DNA of 64,000 bases from Spongilla lacustris (lineage: Eukaryota; Porifera; Demospongiae; Spongillida; Spongillidae): NCBI GenBank assembly GCA_949361645.1, contig OX442422.1, forward strand, positions 3,483,137-3,547,136, written 5' to 3'. Shown one piece after another: positions 7,387 to 15,110 of this stretch. Numbering within the stretch: position 1 is the stretch's first letter; each line of letters opens with the position of its first letter. Below the pieces are notes generated by a model. It was not told the origin of the DNA. It saw nothing but the letters and a program-made list of their open reading frames with translations, and made no database searches. A program made the position numbers and the translations under genes.

Positions 7387-10300
7387 CTATGCGGAATAGC
7401 TGCAGTTAATAATCAACTCAATGGAGGTGTTAAACGTGTTTGTTTGTATTGTCACGTTACCGTTTGCAGCTTCTATTACGAGCTCGTAGAGTATTGTTGA
7501 CCCTCCTATCGAATATAAGAAGTTAACTCCAGGCCTGAAATCTGATGGAATAACGACGCTAAACGTAGGTCGAGAAGTAACAGATCCGGTGGGAGTTATG
7601 GCCGTATAGCCGACTATATTGATAAAAATTATTGAACCTATTCTACAGAGTTTAAATGTAGAAGAAGGCGTTCCAGTAACGTTTGCCCAAGTTCCAGTTA
7701 TAGAGCTTTCCGAATACCAGTTTAGCACTGTAGACCCGTTTCCGAGCATGATACCGTTATTACAATTTAATTGAGAACTAGCAGTGATATTGCCCGTACC
7801 TCCATTTAAATTAGGAGTAGTGATATTTCCACTACAAACCACCTCACCAGATAGATTTATTTTGCCCGTTCTAAAGGCAGTTATATTAACGTTCTGGTTA
7901 GGGCCTCCAATCATATTAATTGTACCTCCACCTAGATTTAATGTATTTGAGGTACTTATGGCTAGAGGCCCATTTAGCGCTGTTTGAGTTATACTATCTA
8001 CCTTAAGTAAACATCCGGCGGAAATCACTATATTTGACGAGGATGGGGTCAGGTTGATATTGTTTCCAGCTAGATTCAAATCGGTCGCTATCGTACTGAT
8101 ATTGGAAGCTACAATATTCCCTTCGGAGATCACGTTACCCGTTACCGTCGCATTTCCGTTGATTTGGATGCTACTTCCCGTTACCGGGAATACGTTGCTT
8201 ATGCTCAAATCGCCTCCTACGGCTATGTTTCCCGCGGTGCTGATGCCGCCCGCTATAGATATCGTCTCGCCCGTCTGCGGCCTTAGGTTATTTGTGGTTA
8301 CGTTGCCAGTTATGGTCGTATTCCCGTTTATTTGTATGGTGTTGTCGGTGGTGGGATTTATGACGTTAGTAAGCAAATTGCCCGTTATCACTACGTTGTT
8401 AGAACCTGATCTGGGGCTTATCACGTTCGTTACTATGCTTCCTGTAGATGTAACGTTGCCGCTAACAAGCGTGTTTCCAGTCAAGAAAATGTTCCCACCT
8501 GAAGTTGGTGCAATGTTGATATCGCCTCCAACTACGCCCGAATTCCCCGCTATTATAGATATAGACCCATCGCTGAACGGGGTGATATTATTCACTGCCA
8601 GGCTGTTATTTATGCGTGTCGGGCTGTTTATGAGCAGAGGGGCAGAATCGGCCACATTTGACACGATCTGCGAAGCATATAAAGGTCTGCTCAGATAGAC
8701 TGCACCGGTGCCGTTTGGGTAGATATTTATGTTCTGATTATTGACGGTGGCCAGAGTCAGAGGATTCGACAATCCGCTTTGATTTACGTAGTCTACTATG
8801 AGAGGCTTACCAGGGGCGATTTGAATCGCGTTGGTTGGATTAATGTATATCGTGCCGGTGGTGCTGTCGGTAGAATTGATCACGTTGTCCACGCTCAGCT
8901 GATACTCCTTTCCAATGCCGAAGTTGTCGTTGCACGCTATCTGGCCCCCAGAGCTGCTCTCTATTTCCGCTATCAGGACCGGCTGCAAACTGCTAAGTCC
9001 GTTCCTAAAAAATGTAACCTTATCCGGGTCGCTGGACCCTATATTGTCTACCTTCAACGTAGAGTTGGTGGGTATATTTACGTCGCCCAAGGGGCTCAGA
9101 TACAGGTCCCCGCTGGCAGTGTTTATGACGTTGGTTACGATCGAATCGGCCCCGAACGCGTTCGTCTGTATGTTCTGGAAATTGCTGATTCCGTTCACGG
9201 TAAGCCCTCTACCGGTGCCTGCCGGTGCAATCAGAGAGTTAGATAGATCGAAGTACATGCCATTCCCTCCGTATGGAACGATCTTCCGTAGATATAGGGG
9301 AGCATCGTAGGGGATCACTACGCCTGCCGTTCCGGCCGCCAACGTGATCTGCTGACTGCCCGGATTAAGCCCTATCGCACTTATCTTAAGCTCCGATTGG
9401 CCGTCTGCCAGGGTTTTGCCCGGTGCTGTTATTGCTTCGTTGCAGTTCAAATTTTTTATCACTACTTTACTTCCAGGCCCTGGCACGCCCTGAATCGTCA
9501 GTGGTGATGCTGTGCCCGTGACGCTGTTAACTGCCAAATCTGACATAGTTACGTTCGGCATCGTTATGGTGCTGGCCGAGTTTGTTAGCATCCTGTCTAC
9601 CTTCACGGGGGCGTTAGCTATGATATTTCCAGCAGGGCTATTCCTTAGGCCGGAAGGGCCTAAGCCTTGCGCAGCAAATAGGTTGATATTGCCGGTTGGA
9701 TTTACTGTCAGATCGCCGGCCGAAGCTATGGCCGAAGTTTTGAAGTTATCTACAGAGACGAATCCGGTCGCGTTCTCCCTTATACTGTCGACTGACAAAA
9801 TAGCGTTAACAGCCACTACGTTGTTGCCCGGGCCCGGATTTCCTTTCAAATTTAGAATGCCACCAGTGCCTATTATGCTTCCGCACGTCAAATTTCCGTT
9901 CACAGAGGCCGCTGCATTCAAGTAGATAGAGTTCGAAGTTGATTCGTTTACGGCTTTTATCGTATCCACCGTGATGTAGTTACAGACCACTGAATCTAAC
10001 GTATTTGGCTGTATGTTATCCGTTCTTATCGTATTCATACTTACGTTTCCAACGTTAATGCTGGCCCCGGCAGTGGTGGGTAGGATACTGTCCGTTCTAA
10101 GCGTCGTCCCGGGGTCTAACGTGATGTTATTTTTAGATTGAATGGCAGAGCCTGCTACGGCCCCTATTATATCCGCCCTAAAGGTTTTACCGTTGGTGAT
10201 GGCCAGGCCGTCGGGAACACCGTTCGAGTACCCTAACGTAACGTTGGGCTTTATTGCACCCCCAGGACCGAATTGCAACCCTCCTGGGCCTATGCCCACA

Positions 10301-10554
10301 GTTGGTTGTGTATCGGTCACCAGGTTAAAAAACTTGGCTGTTCTAGTCGTTGTGTTGCCATTGTTAAGGACTCCGTCAAGTGTAATACTGGACGTAGCAG
10401 TAGCTATCTGAATGGTGCTAGAGGCGCTGTTTGTGGTCACATCTATGCCTGGACCTGCAATAATGTTAACGGTTTCGGTGACGCCGTTGACGTCGTTAAC
10501 CATGTCTGAGCCTGCTCCTCTCAAAGTCATCTTCCTGCGGAAGGCCGTCTGCAA
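7387..10554 (-). CDS. Fibre-like protein with long repetitive beta shaft
   Basis: This 1055-residue protein probably forms a trimeric attachment fibre. Residues about 15-880 are a run of short beta repeats with alternating hydrophobics and Gly/Pro/Asn turns (IIAGPGIDVTTNSASSTIQI; NITLDPGTTLRTDSI; GNVTSTGSIVTNVI). This resembles triple-beta-spiral or beta-helix shafts of adenovirus fibres and phage tail fibres. The last 150 residues (from SITGTWANVTGTPSS) are non-repetitive and could be the receptor-binding head. An in-frame hairpin with an eight-base stem, CTTAGGCC/GGCCTAAG (9644-9664), codes part of a GLGPSGLRN stretch. The longest frame starts at 10554, but the ATG at 10530 (MTLRGAG) is more likely because two tandem hairpins (10531-10557) occupy the sequence between them. 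Confidence 0.75.
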   Translation of the reverse strand: MQTAFRRKMTLRGAGSDMVNDVNGVTETVNIIAGPGIDVTTNSASSTIQIATATSSITLDGVLNNGNTTTRTAKFFNLVTDTQPTVGIGPGGLQFGPGGAIKPNVTLGYSNGVPDGLAITNGKTFRADIIGAVAGSAIQSKNNITLDPGTTLRTDSILPTTAGASINVGNVSMNTIRTDNIQPNTLDSVVCNYITVDTIKAVNESTSNSIYLNAAASVNGNLTCGSIIGTGGILNLKGNPGPGNNVVAVNAILSVDSIRENATGFVSVDNFKTSAIASAGDLTVNPTGNINLFAAQGLGPSGLRNSPAGNIIANAPVKVDRMLTNSASTITMPNVTMSDLAVNSVTGTASPLTIQGVPGPGSKVVIKNLNCNEAITAPGKTLADGQSELKISAIGLNPGSQQITLAAGTAGVVIPYDAPLYLRKIVPYGGNGMYFDLSNSLIAPAGTGRGLTVNGISNFQNIQTNAFGADSIVTNVINTASGDLYLSPLGDVNIPTNSTLKVDNIGSSDPDKVTFFRNGLSSLQPVLIAEIESSSGGQIACNDNFGIGKEYQLSVDNVINSTDSTTGTIYINPTNAIQIAPGKPLIVDYVNQSGLSNPLTLATVNNQNINIYPNGTGAVYLSRPLYASQIVSNVADSAPLLINSPTRINNSLAVNNITPFSDGSISIIAGNSGVVGGDINIAPTSGGNIFLTGNTLVSGNVTSTGSIVTNVISPRSGSNNVVITGNLLTNVINPTTDNTIQINGNTTITGNVTTNNLRPQTGETISIAGGISTAGNIAVGGDLSISNVFPVTGSSIQINGNATVTGNVISEGNIVASNISTIATDLNLAGNNINLTPSSSNIVISAGCLLKVDSITQTALNGPLAISTSNTLNLGGGTINMIGGPNQNVNITAFRTGKINLSGEVVCSGNITTPNLNGGTGNITASSQLNCNNGIMLGNGSTVLNWYSESSITGTWANVTGTPSSTFKLCRIGSIIFINIVGYTAITPTGSVTSRPTFSVVIPSDFRPGVNFLYSIGGSTILYELVIEAANGNVTIQTNTFNTSIELIINCSYSA
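9644..9664. repeat. Eight-base-stem hairpin inside the fibre gene
   Basis: CTTAGGCC, loop GGAAG, GGCCTAAG. It is read in frame within the beta-repeat shaft. Confidence 0.8.
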
Positions 10555-10557
10555 GAC
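10531..10557. repeat. Two tandem hairpins at the fibre start
   Basis: CTTCC-TGC-GGAAG (10531-10543) and GTCT-GCA-AGAC (10547-10557), directly upstream of the preferred ATG at 10530. Confidence 0.8.
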
Positions 10558-10596
10558 AGGGGCTATACTATACTTTAGATTTTATTTTAAATTGCC

Positions 10597-10664
10597 TATG
10601 CCTCAGGCCGGCAGGGCCGTCCGCCAGGACTATGCCTTAGGCCTGCAGGGCCGTCCGCCAGGAC
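10597..10664. repeat. 34-bp tandem duplication carrying hairpins
   Basis: Two adjacent 34-bp copies (10597-10630 and 10631-10664) differ at two positions (CTCAGGCCGG versus CTTAGGCCTG). Both end in GGCCGTCCGCCAGGAC, with a GTCC-GCCA-GGAC hairpin. The array lies between the fibre start and the stop of the next gene upstream. It shows that hairpin units can duplicate. Confidence 0.85.
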
Positions 10665-11380
10665 TAATATGTGTCTGCATAGCCGGTATCCTCATAGCCG
10701 CTATTGGGTAGTTTAGTGCTTTGGCGGGCCATAAGATACTTTGTGGCAGATGCGGCTGCGGAGGAAATCAGACCCGTTCCGATGCTCAATCCTATATCGG
10801 CCCCGAGGTAGGTGAGGGCCCCCGCGTTGAGCGTAGAGCTGCCCAGGAAGCTAAGAAGCTCGTTGTCGTAGCCGCCCCATTTAACCAATCCGTCCCCTAT
10901 ATAGTACGATGCCCCGCTTATACCCGCGCTCATAAAAGCCTGGTTTTGAGTCGATCCGAGCATGTAGGACACAACATAGCCAGCAACGGCTGAGGCCAGA
11001 ACTGGTATCAATCCCTTCAATTCCCCGCTCGGAGTTAAAAGTCCCCCAAATGCGGCCGCCTGGTCTTGATCTTGGGCTGATCTCTGGTCGGTAGACAGTG
11101 CAGCACTATTGTTGAAACTAGGCGTGTTACTCTCGTTAGCACTATCTGACAGAGAGTTGGATTTACCCCTAGACGTGTCGTTCTGGCTCAGTATCACGTT
11201 GTTCGACGGGTTATAATAGTTAACGTTATTATTAGTATTTGGAGTATATGTTTGGTTCGACGACATAGTAGTCGTAGCGTTCTGATACTGGTAGCTAGCA
11301 TTGTAGTTAGCACTGCTAGTATTCTTAAAATTGGCCTTGACCGTGGCATTCGCGGTTGCATCGGTTCCGAAGACTCCCAT
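10664..11380 (-). CDS. Probable virion membrane protein, MG start
   Basis: This 238-residue protein begins MGVFGTDATANATVKA; the Gly at position 2 would allow N-myristoylation. Residues 10-115 are low complexity, rich in Asn/Ser/Thr/Tyr/Gln. Residues 120-225 contain hydrophobic Ala/Gly/Ser segments (LIPVLASAVAGYVVSYMLG; LTYLGADIGLSIGTGLISSAAASA), probably two or three membrane helices. The organisation (disordered polar head, glycine-rich hydrophobic tail) is shared by the plus-strand genes at 12906 and 13993. It is divergent from the gene at 11431 across only 50 bp. Function unknown. Confidence 0.7.
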   Translation of the reverse strand: MGVFGTDATANATVKANFKNTSSANYNASYQYQNATTTMSSNQTYTPNTNNNVNYYNPSNNVILSQNDTSRGKSNSLSDSANESNTPSFNNSAALSTDQRSAQDQDQAAAFGGLLTPSGELKGLIPVLASAVAGYVVSYMLGSTQNQAFMSAGISGASYYIGDGLVKWGGYDNELLSFLGSSTLNAGALTYLGADIGLSIGTGLISSAAASATKYLMARQSTKLPNSGYEDTGYADTY

Positions 11381-11382
11381 GG

Positions 11383-11430
11383 TTAAATTTAAGCTTTAAT
11401 ACGATATAGTGTATCATACTTTAAATTTAA
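11383..11430. promoter_or_regulatory. Compact bidirectional promoter with mirrored TTAAATTTAA boxes
   Basis: The 50-bp gap between two divergent ATGs has TTAAATTTAA at 11383-11392 and again at 11421-11430. Each box lies within three bases of a start codon, so the transcripts would have very short leaders. A GATATAGTGTATCATA core lies between them. Confidence 0.6.
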
Positions 11431-11799
11431 ATGTCGGTTCTCGTCGCTCTCGCCACGGCGAACCAAGTTTACGGCAGCAGCATCGTTCAGGACGCCCTAG
11501 CATCGGGCAGTATTCCGCACAAGATTATTTACGCCGTCGTGTTCGGCGGAGGCCTCTACCTAGTCACGGCATTCGTCACATCGGGGGGCATAACGGGTCT
11601 ATTTCAGTCCGGGGAGGCCGCCCTCATCAACACGTCTCCCATCGGTATGTTGGGAAATTTGATTGCCGGGGCCACTGGTAACAAGAACTTTAACTTGGGA
11701 AATACGGTCGCGGGAGTTCAATCTAAGGGATTTCTCATAGATCACACAGCTAGCATTGCGGGGGGAGTTGGAGCTGTTCTCGGCTTCTGGATGGGCTGA
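11431..11799 (+). CDS. Small membrane protein
   Basis: This 122-residue protein has two or three hydrophobic segments: IIYAVVFGGGLYLVTAFVTSG (about 32-52), IGMLGNLIAGA (about 71-81) and ASIAGGVGAVLGFWMG at the very end. It has no signal-peptide-like cut site. Placed among capsid, ATPase and other membrane proteins, it is likely a virion or assembly membrane protein (inference). A hairpin cluster (11800-11845) follows its stop. Confidence 0.65.
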   Translation: MSVLVALATANQVYGSSIVQDALASGSIPHKIIYAVVFGGGLYLVTAFVTSGGITGLFQSGEAALINTSPIGMLGNLIAGATGNKNFNLGNTVAGVQSKGFLIDHTASIAGGVGAVLGFWMG

Positions 11800-11845
11800 T
11801 GCTCGGGCCGTTCCCGCAGGGGATAGCATAAGGCCCTAGGCGCAG
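11800..11845. repeat. Hairpin-family cluster between convergent genes
   Basis: GCTCGGGCCG and CCC-GCA-GGG (11813-11821) followed by GGCCCTAGGC, between the 11431 gene and the ATPase. Confidence 0.65.
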
Positions 11846-11846
11846 G

Positions 11847-12815
11847 CTACTCATGCGTTTCGTAGACTGTACCGTCGGTCGTATTGATAACTAGATAGGA
11901 GTGTGTTTCTTCCATGTTAAGGCTTTTAATATCGTCGTACATTTTTTTAGCAGAGGGCCAGATCGCTCCGCAAAAGGCCTTATGTAGCAAATCGCACGCC
12001 TGCAAAGAAGACGGATCAAAGCATATAAATCTGCTAGTCTGCTCCCTTATGATGGGGTGGATAGTCTTTGAAATATTCTGGCATGCTACTACTATACTGA
12101 TATTATAGTGCCTGTGCCTCGTAAACAGCTCTATCATCTTGGGGTCCGTAAAGTTAATTCTAGATAGCAAATCGTCCATTATGATCACCATGTGATTTCC
12201 CTTGTCCTCGCCGGACGGGCCTGTCTTGCTTGCCCTCCCGGCAGGGGAAGGCCCATGCGGCCTGGGCATGCCGTGTTCGCTCTGATATAACATGATCTTG
12301 GCAAGAGTAACTTCATCCCATCCACGAATATTATCGACTGCTCCTTCTACATCTTCCCAGTCATGGGCAGAGGGCGTGAATATCACTACGGAGTCGATTG
12401 CCGATGTCTTTGCATGACCCTTCTTTTTACCTTTTCCAGCCTTGCCGGCACGGCCGTCCGCAGGACAAGGAGGATGCTGGTACATCTGTTTTAACAAGTA
12501 GCTTTTGCCTCTACCCGGTGGTCCGTAGATCAGGGTAACGGTCGAATCTACTGTAAATCTGGCAGGTAGGCCCTTCTGTATCCTTGTCCTCGCCGGACGG
12601 GCATCAGACGGCCCATGCGGCCCGAGCATAGATAGTTTCTTCTCAGACATATCAGTAGGATCATTATCTTGCAGTAAATCACCAGTGAATAGAATATCAG
12701 ATTTCTTGCTGTTACGTCCACCAGATCGCCTAGAATCCCTAGGCACACTATCGGCGTACGTAGAGCCCTCCGAACCTCGTTCCTGGCGTAGTAAGTTATC
12801 CAATGCATCGCACAT
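11847..12815 (-). CDS. FtsK/HerA (A32-like) genome-packaging ATPase
   Basis: This 322-residue protein is the motor that drives DNA into the capsid. Walker A is GPPGRGKS (about 98-105), Walker B is MVIIMDD (about 209-215), and a downstream VVACQNISKTIHPIIREQ segment has the glutamine and arginine typical of the A32/HerA clade. Three hairpin-type inserts lie in frame: 12586-12628 codes a GPHGPSDARPARTR stretch before Walker A, 12441-12470 codes PCPADGRAGKAGK after it, and 12204-12270 codes PRPHGPSPAGRASKTG and GPSGED, ending just before Walker B. They probably occupy surface loops, since the frame and motifs are intact. The N-terminal 60 residues look disordered. It is divergent from the gene at 12906. 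Confidence 0.9.
   Translation of the reverse strand: MCDALDNLLRQERGSEGSTYADSVPRDSRRSGGRNSKKSDILFTGDLLQDNDPTDMSEKKLSMLGPHGPSDARPARTRIQKGLPARFTVDSTVTLIYGPPGRGKSYLLKQMYQHPPCPADGRAGKAGKGKKKGHAKTSAIDSVVIFTPSAHDWEDVEGAVDNIRGWDEVTLAKIMLYQSEHGMPRPHGPSPAGRASKTGPSGEDKGNHMVIIMDDLLSRINFTDPKMIELFTRHRHYNISIVVACQNISKTIHPIIREQTSRFICFDPSSLQACDLLHKAFCGAIWPSAKKMYDDIKSLNMEETHSYLVINTTDGTVYETHE
12204..12270. repeat. Hairpin cluster inside the ATPase gene, before Walker B
   Basis: GTCC-TCGCC-GGAC (12204-12216), a CCC-GGCA-GGG unit and GCCCA-TGCGGCC-TGGGC (12251-12267), all in frame. Confidence 0.85.
12441..12470. repeat. Hairpin unit inside the ATPase gene, after Walker A
   Basis: GTCC-GCA-GGAC (12456-12466), flanked by CTTG and CAAG that extend the pairing. 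Confidence 0.8.
12586..12628. repeat. Hairpin cluster inside the ATPase gene, N-terminal part
   Basis: GTCC-TCGCC-GGAC (12586-12598), then GACGGCCCATGCGGCCCGAG, read in frame. Confidence 0.8.
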
Positions 12816-12852
12816 CTCATTTGAGTATTTAATACAGTATTGATGCTTGATT

Positions 12853-12864
12853 TTTAAATTTAAA
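12853..12864. promoter_or_regulatory. TTTAAATTTAAA palindrome in the ATPase/membrane-protein divergent gap
   Basis: A perfect 12-base AT palindrome lies in the 90-bp gap between the ATPase start (12815) and the plus-strand start (12906). The same or nearly the same box occurs at 3638-3653, 11383-11392 and 11421-11430. Confidence 0.55.
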
Positions 12865-12905
12865 GTGTAATAGAATATTGGGTATTAGGAACCTTCTGCA
12901 AGAAA

Positions 12906-13328
12906 ATGGCACTCATGCAAGGACTCACTGCCGCGGCGATCTCTTACGGTTTCGAGTATTTCAGCGGATACGACGTATCCGGATATCGCTCCCTGTTTGC
13001 CGCTCTAGCTGGCATTGCCGACTACTACGGTAAGACCATGGTATTCCCAAAATTGGGCATCGATTACGGCGGTTATACCGATAATATAGTAGGTGCTGCT
13101 ACGGGCGGAGCCGCATTCGCCGGAGCCATCTATGCCATGAAAGGCTCGAGTGCTGAAATAACCTCCCTCTTTGCTCGCGGAGCCTTCTACGCATTCGCGT
13201 CCGACTACGCCCTCTCCTTCATAAGCGATCACTACAGAAACCAGAAGCTGTATATGGCCGTGCAATCGGCTACTTCCAACGTAGAAGATAGCCTCGCGTA
13301 TTCTACGTACGGCTCAACTGGACTCTAA
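12906..13328 (+). CDS. Small Ala/Gly/Tyr-rich membrane-type protein
   Basis: This 140-residue protein is rich in alanine, glycine and tyrosine. Hydrophobic segments lie near 7-40 (LTAAAISYGFEYFSG; LFAALAGIADYYG) and 60-110 (IVGAATGGAAFAGAIYAM; LFARGAFYAFASDYALSFI). The pattern resembles the hydrophobic half of the proteins at 10664-11380 and 13993-14508, suggesting a family of virion membrane proteins, but similarity is compositional rather than residue by residue. A hairpin cluster (13331-13372) follows its stop. Confidence 0.65.
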   Translation: MALMQGLTAAAISYGFEYFSGYDVSGYRSLFAALAGIADYYGKTMVFPKLGIDYGGYTDNIVGAATGGAAFAGAIYAMKGSSAEITSLFARGAFYAFASDYALSFISDHYRNQKLYMAVQSATSNVEDSLAYSTYGSTGL

Positions 13329-13330
13329 AT

Positions 13331-13372
13331 GTCCTTGCCGGATGGCCCTTCCCTGGCCCCGGCCTGAGGCAT
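13331..13372. repeat. Decayed hairpin cluster after the 12906 gene
   Basis: GTCCTTGCCGGATGGCC with an imperfect stem, then GGCCCCGGCCTGAGGC. Confidence 0.65.
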
Positions 13373-13417
13373 AGATGAAGTCTAATTTAAGCTATAACCT
13401 CTACTTATATATTAGAA

Positions 13418-13618
13418 ATGCCGCATCGTAAATCAGCCCCTACCAAGCGAAAAGTTAAACCTAAGTCTAAGCCTAGACAAACGTTTACAAAGGCTCTAGC
13501 ACAATCTAAACTACCCACTCCAAAGAAGCTTCCGAAGACCATAAAACAGATCCTATTACAGACACAAAAAAATAACAGGTTGAGAAAGAAATTAACAGCT
13601 GCTCTGACCCCTATCTAG
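13418..13618 (+). CDS. Tiny basic protein, core-protein-like
   Basis: This 66-residue protein is strongly basic, with Lys/Arg and Pro spread along its whole length (HRKSAPTKRKVKPKSKPR; PKKLPKTIKQ; NRLRKKL). No globular domain is apparent. Size and charge resemble the pX/mu-type DNA-condensing core proteins known in adenoviruses and proposed in adintoviruses, which is an analogy rather than proven homology. The promoter has TAATTTAAGC and TATATATTA before the ATG. Confidence 0.65.
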   Translation: MPHRKSAPTKRKVKPKSKPRQTFTKALAQSKLPTPKKLPKTIKQILLQTQKNNRLRKKLTAALTPI

Positions 13619-13660
13619 ACCTTCTTAGTTATTTTGCGAAAATATAAATATATTTTTTAA

Positions 13661-13831
13661 AAGATCCACTGTTGCTAGGATAGCCCCCGAGATAATACTT
13701 GTAAGACCTTTAAAGCGTATTGACATGCGTTATTATAGAGGGACTAGTGCTATTTATTTTCGTATTTTTTAAGAGGTCCCCCTGTTACTAGGATAGCCCC
13801 CGAGATAATACTTGTAAAGCCTCTAAAGCGT
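13661..13831. repeat. Two direct copies of a 58-61-bp unit in a 374-bp non-coding gap
   Basis: Copy one spans 13661-13718 and copy two 13771-13831, 110 bp apart. Both contain CTAGGATAGCCCCCGAGATA and continue ATACTTGTAA then CC and TAAAGCGT. The gap 13619-13992 holds no convincing gene. A 31-codon frame (13882-13977) is present, but its coding status is doubtful. Possible roles are a regulatory RNA or origin-like element. Confidence 0.75.
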
Positions 13832-13992
13832 GTGTAACATCTCAAATAGACCTAGCACACTAGAGCAAAAAAAACGAGATCATGGTAGAGGCCGAATTTC
13901 GCTTTAGAAAGGGCTCTATCTACGCTCAGGCCTACGCGGCCTATAGGGGCATTTTTTTTATTTATAAATTTGCTTAAATAAGATATATTAGA

Positions 13993-14508
13993 ATGGGGAA
14001 TTCAGAGTCAGCTCCGCCTCCACCACCAACGATTATAACAGTAGCTACGCCTGCACCAGTGCAGCAATATACCCCGCCTATCATACAAGCGGCCCCAGCC
14101 CCTCCGCCAGTCATAATTCAGCCGCCATCGGTTAATACTACGAACAACAATACGCTGTTATACTCGCCTAGCAACGTCTTTAACCCACAAACATACGACG
14201 AAGAGCTCAGCCAAGATTCAAAGAAGTTGCTCAAGATAATCATATCTTCGTTTGCAACAGGTGGGGTTGCCTACATGCTCAACGAAGACCCCTACTTCTA
14301 TTTCTTCGCCGGAGGCCTTCTGAACATGCTGCAACAGGGCGAAAAAATAAGCGATATGTACATCGCCGTGGGAGGCACGATTCTGGCTAAAATATTAAAA
14401 GGGTCAGATATAGTTAAAACGGGTTTTATTATCTCTGTTGGGACTTATCTACCCGACATATTTAGCGAATCAGTATTCAATGGACGAGTGCTCGCCGCAC
14501 GGGCCTAA
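13993..14508 (+). CDS. Proline-rich, probably myristoylated membrane protein
   Basis: This 171-residue protein starts MGNSESAPPPPP, a strong N-myristoylation context (G2, S6). Residues 8-50 are proline-rich, 50-75 Asn-rich, and 80-160 hydrophobic with likely membrane helices (KKLLKIIISSFATGGVAYML; FYFFAGGLLNML; IVKTGFIISVGTYLPDIF). Layout matches the MG-starting protein at 10664-11380, with a disordered polar head and a hydrophobic tail. The last codons (VLAARA) are provided by a GTGC-TCGCC-GCAC hairpin (14488-14500), so the element has reshaped the C-terminus. Confidence 0.7.
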   Translation: MGNSESAPPPPPTIITVATPAPVQQYTPPIIQAAPAPPPVIIQPPSVNTTNNNTLLYSPSNVFNPQTYDEELSQDSKKLLKIIISSFATGGVAYMLNEDPYFYFFAGGLLNMLQQGEKISDMYIAVGGTILAKILKGSDIVKTGFIISVGTYLPDIFSESVFNGRVLAARA

Positions 14509-14551
14509 CCTCGCCGGTTGGGCTTTAGCGGACGGCCCTCCCCGCAGGGGA
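14488..14551. repeat. Hairpin cluster between convergent genes
   Basis: GTGC-TCGCC-GCAC (14488-14500) ends the 13993 gene. TCCCC-GCA-GGGGA (14539-14551) lies in the end of the 14525 gene. Confidence 0.8.
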
Positions 14552-14971
14552 TAGGATATCCTTGATATGCTTCTTAATCTTACCTAGCTCAGGACGCTCA
14601 GGCCGCGTGGGCCCGTCCGGCGAGGACAACCAGTTATCATGAAATTCAGATAGATCTACCTCAATTTTTTTCGTCTTCAAATCGGGCTGTTTCTTGAGCT
14701 TACTCTTGATTTTCTTGATCATCCGTTTCGCCTTCTTTAAGGGCTTAACACTGCCTATCATCTGGGCTATGTAGATGTACCGCTTGGCGTCTTCCATCAG
14801 CAATTCAAGCTCGTACGAGCTGTGTTTCACTAACTCCTCAAACACCGGTGCAGCGTCTTCGTAGACGTTCATCGCTATGCTAGATATGGTGCTCGCCGAT
14901 CCCCTGCGGGGAGAGCCCAGCCCGTGCGGCAAGCACGGACTAGTGCTATCGCTAGATATGCAAGATTCCAT
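14525..14971 (-). CDS. Small helical, lysine-rich protein
   Basis: This 148-residue protein has a Ser-rich start and a helical segment (about 33-75, YEDAAPVFEELVKHSSYELE). A very basic run follows (KPLKKAKRMIKKIKSKLKKQ) and then an acidic/polar tail. Three hairpin units are coded in frame: CCCC-TGC-GGGG (14901-14911), CCGTGC-GGCAA-GCACGG (14922-14938) and GTCC-GGCGA-GGAC (14615-14627), giving LPHGLGSPRRGS and SSPDGPTRPERPE. It opens a minus-strand run of five small helical genes up to 16697. A Bcl-2-like fold was considered, but no BH1-type motif is visible. Confidence 0.65.
   Translation of the reverse strand: MESCISSDSTSPCLPHGLGSPRRGSASTISSIAMNVYEDAAPVFEELVKHSSYELELLMEDAKRYIYIAQMIGSVKPLKKAKRMIKKIKSKLKKQPDLKTKKIEVDLSEFHDNWLSSPDGPTRPERPELGKIKKHIKDILSPAGRAVR
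14901..14938. repeat. Two hairpins inside the 14525 gene
   Basis: CCCC-TGC-GGGG and CCGTGC-GGCAA-GCACGG, both read in frame. Confidence 0.8.
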
Positions 14972-15052
14972 TTTTCTGCTTGTCTGGCTCTTCAGAGAAT
15001 ACTCCTCAGATATACATATACTCAGTTTTAACTTAAAATAAGAATTCTATCT

Positions 15053-15106
15053 TGCCTCGCCGGCAGGGCCGTCTGCCAAGACAGGAAGGGCCCGTCCGGC
15101 AAGGAC
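15053..15106. repeat. Intergenic hairpin cluster with a compensated stem pair
   Basis: GTCT-GCCA-AGAC (15071-15082) next to GTCC-GGCAA-GGAC (15094-15106). The first differs from the common GTCC-GCCA-GGAC at one base pair, changed on both sides. Confidence 0.85.
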
Positions 15107-15110
15107 AGGA

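Noticed and set aside
7784..10711. Several plus-strand open frames opposite the fibre-like gene
   Set aside because: Shadow frames of a long biased-composition gene on the minus strand.
13882..13977. 31-codon plus-strand frame before the proline-rich membrane gene
   Set aside because: Too short, overlaps a GGCC-TACGC-GGCC hairpin and has no supporting motif; noted but not called as a gene.
14525..14971. Bcl-2-like protein, as found in some adintoviruses
   Set aside because: No BH1 NWGR-type motif or C-terminal anchor can be seen.
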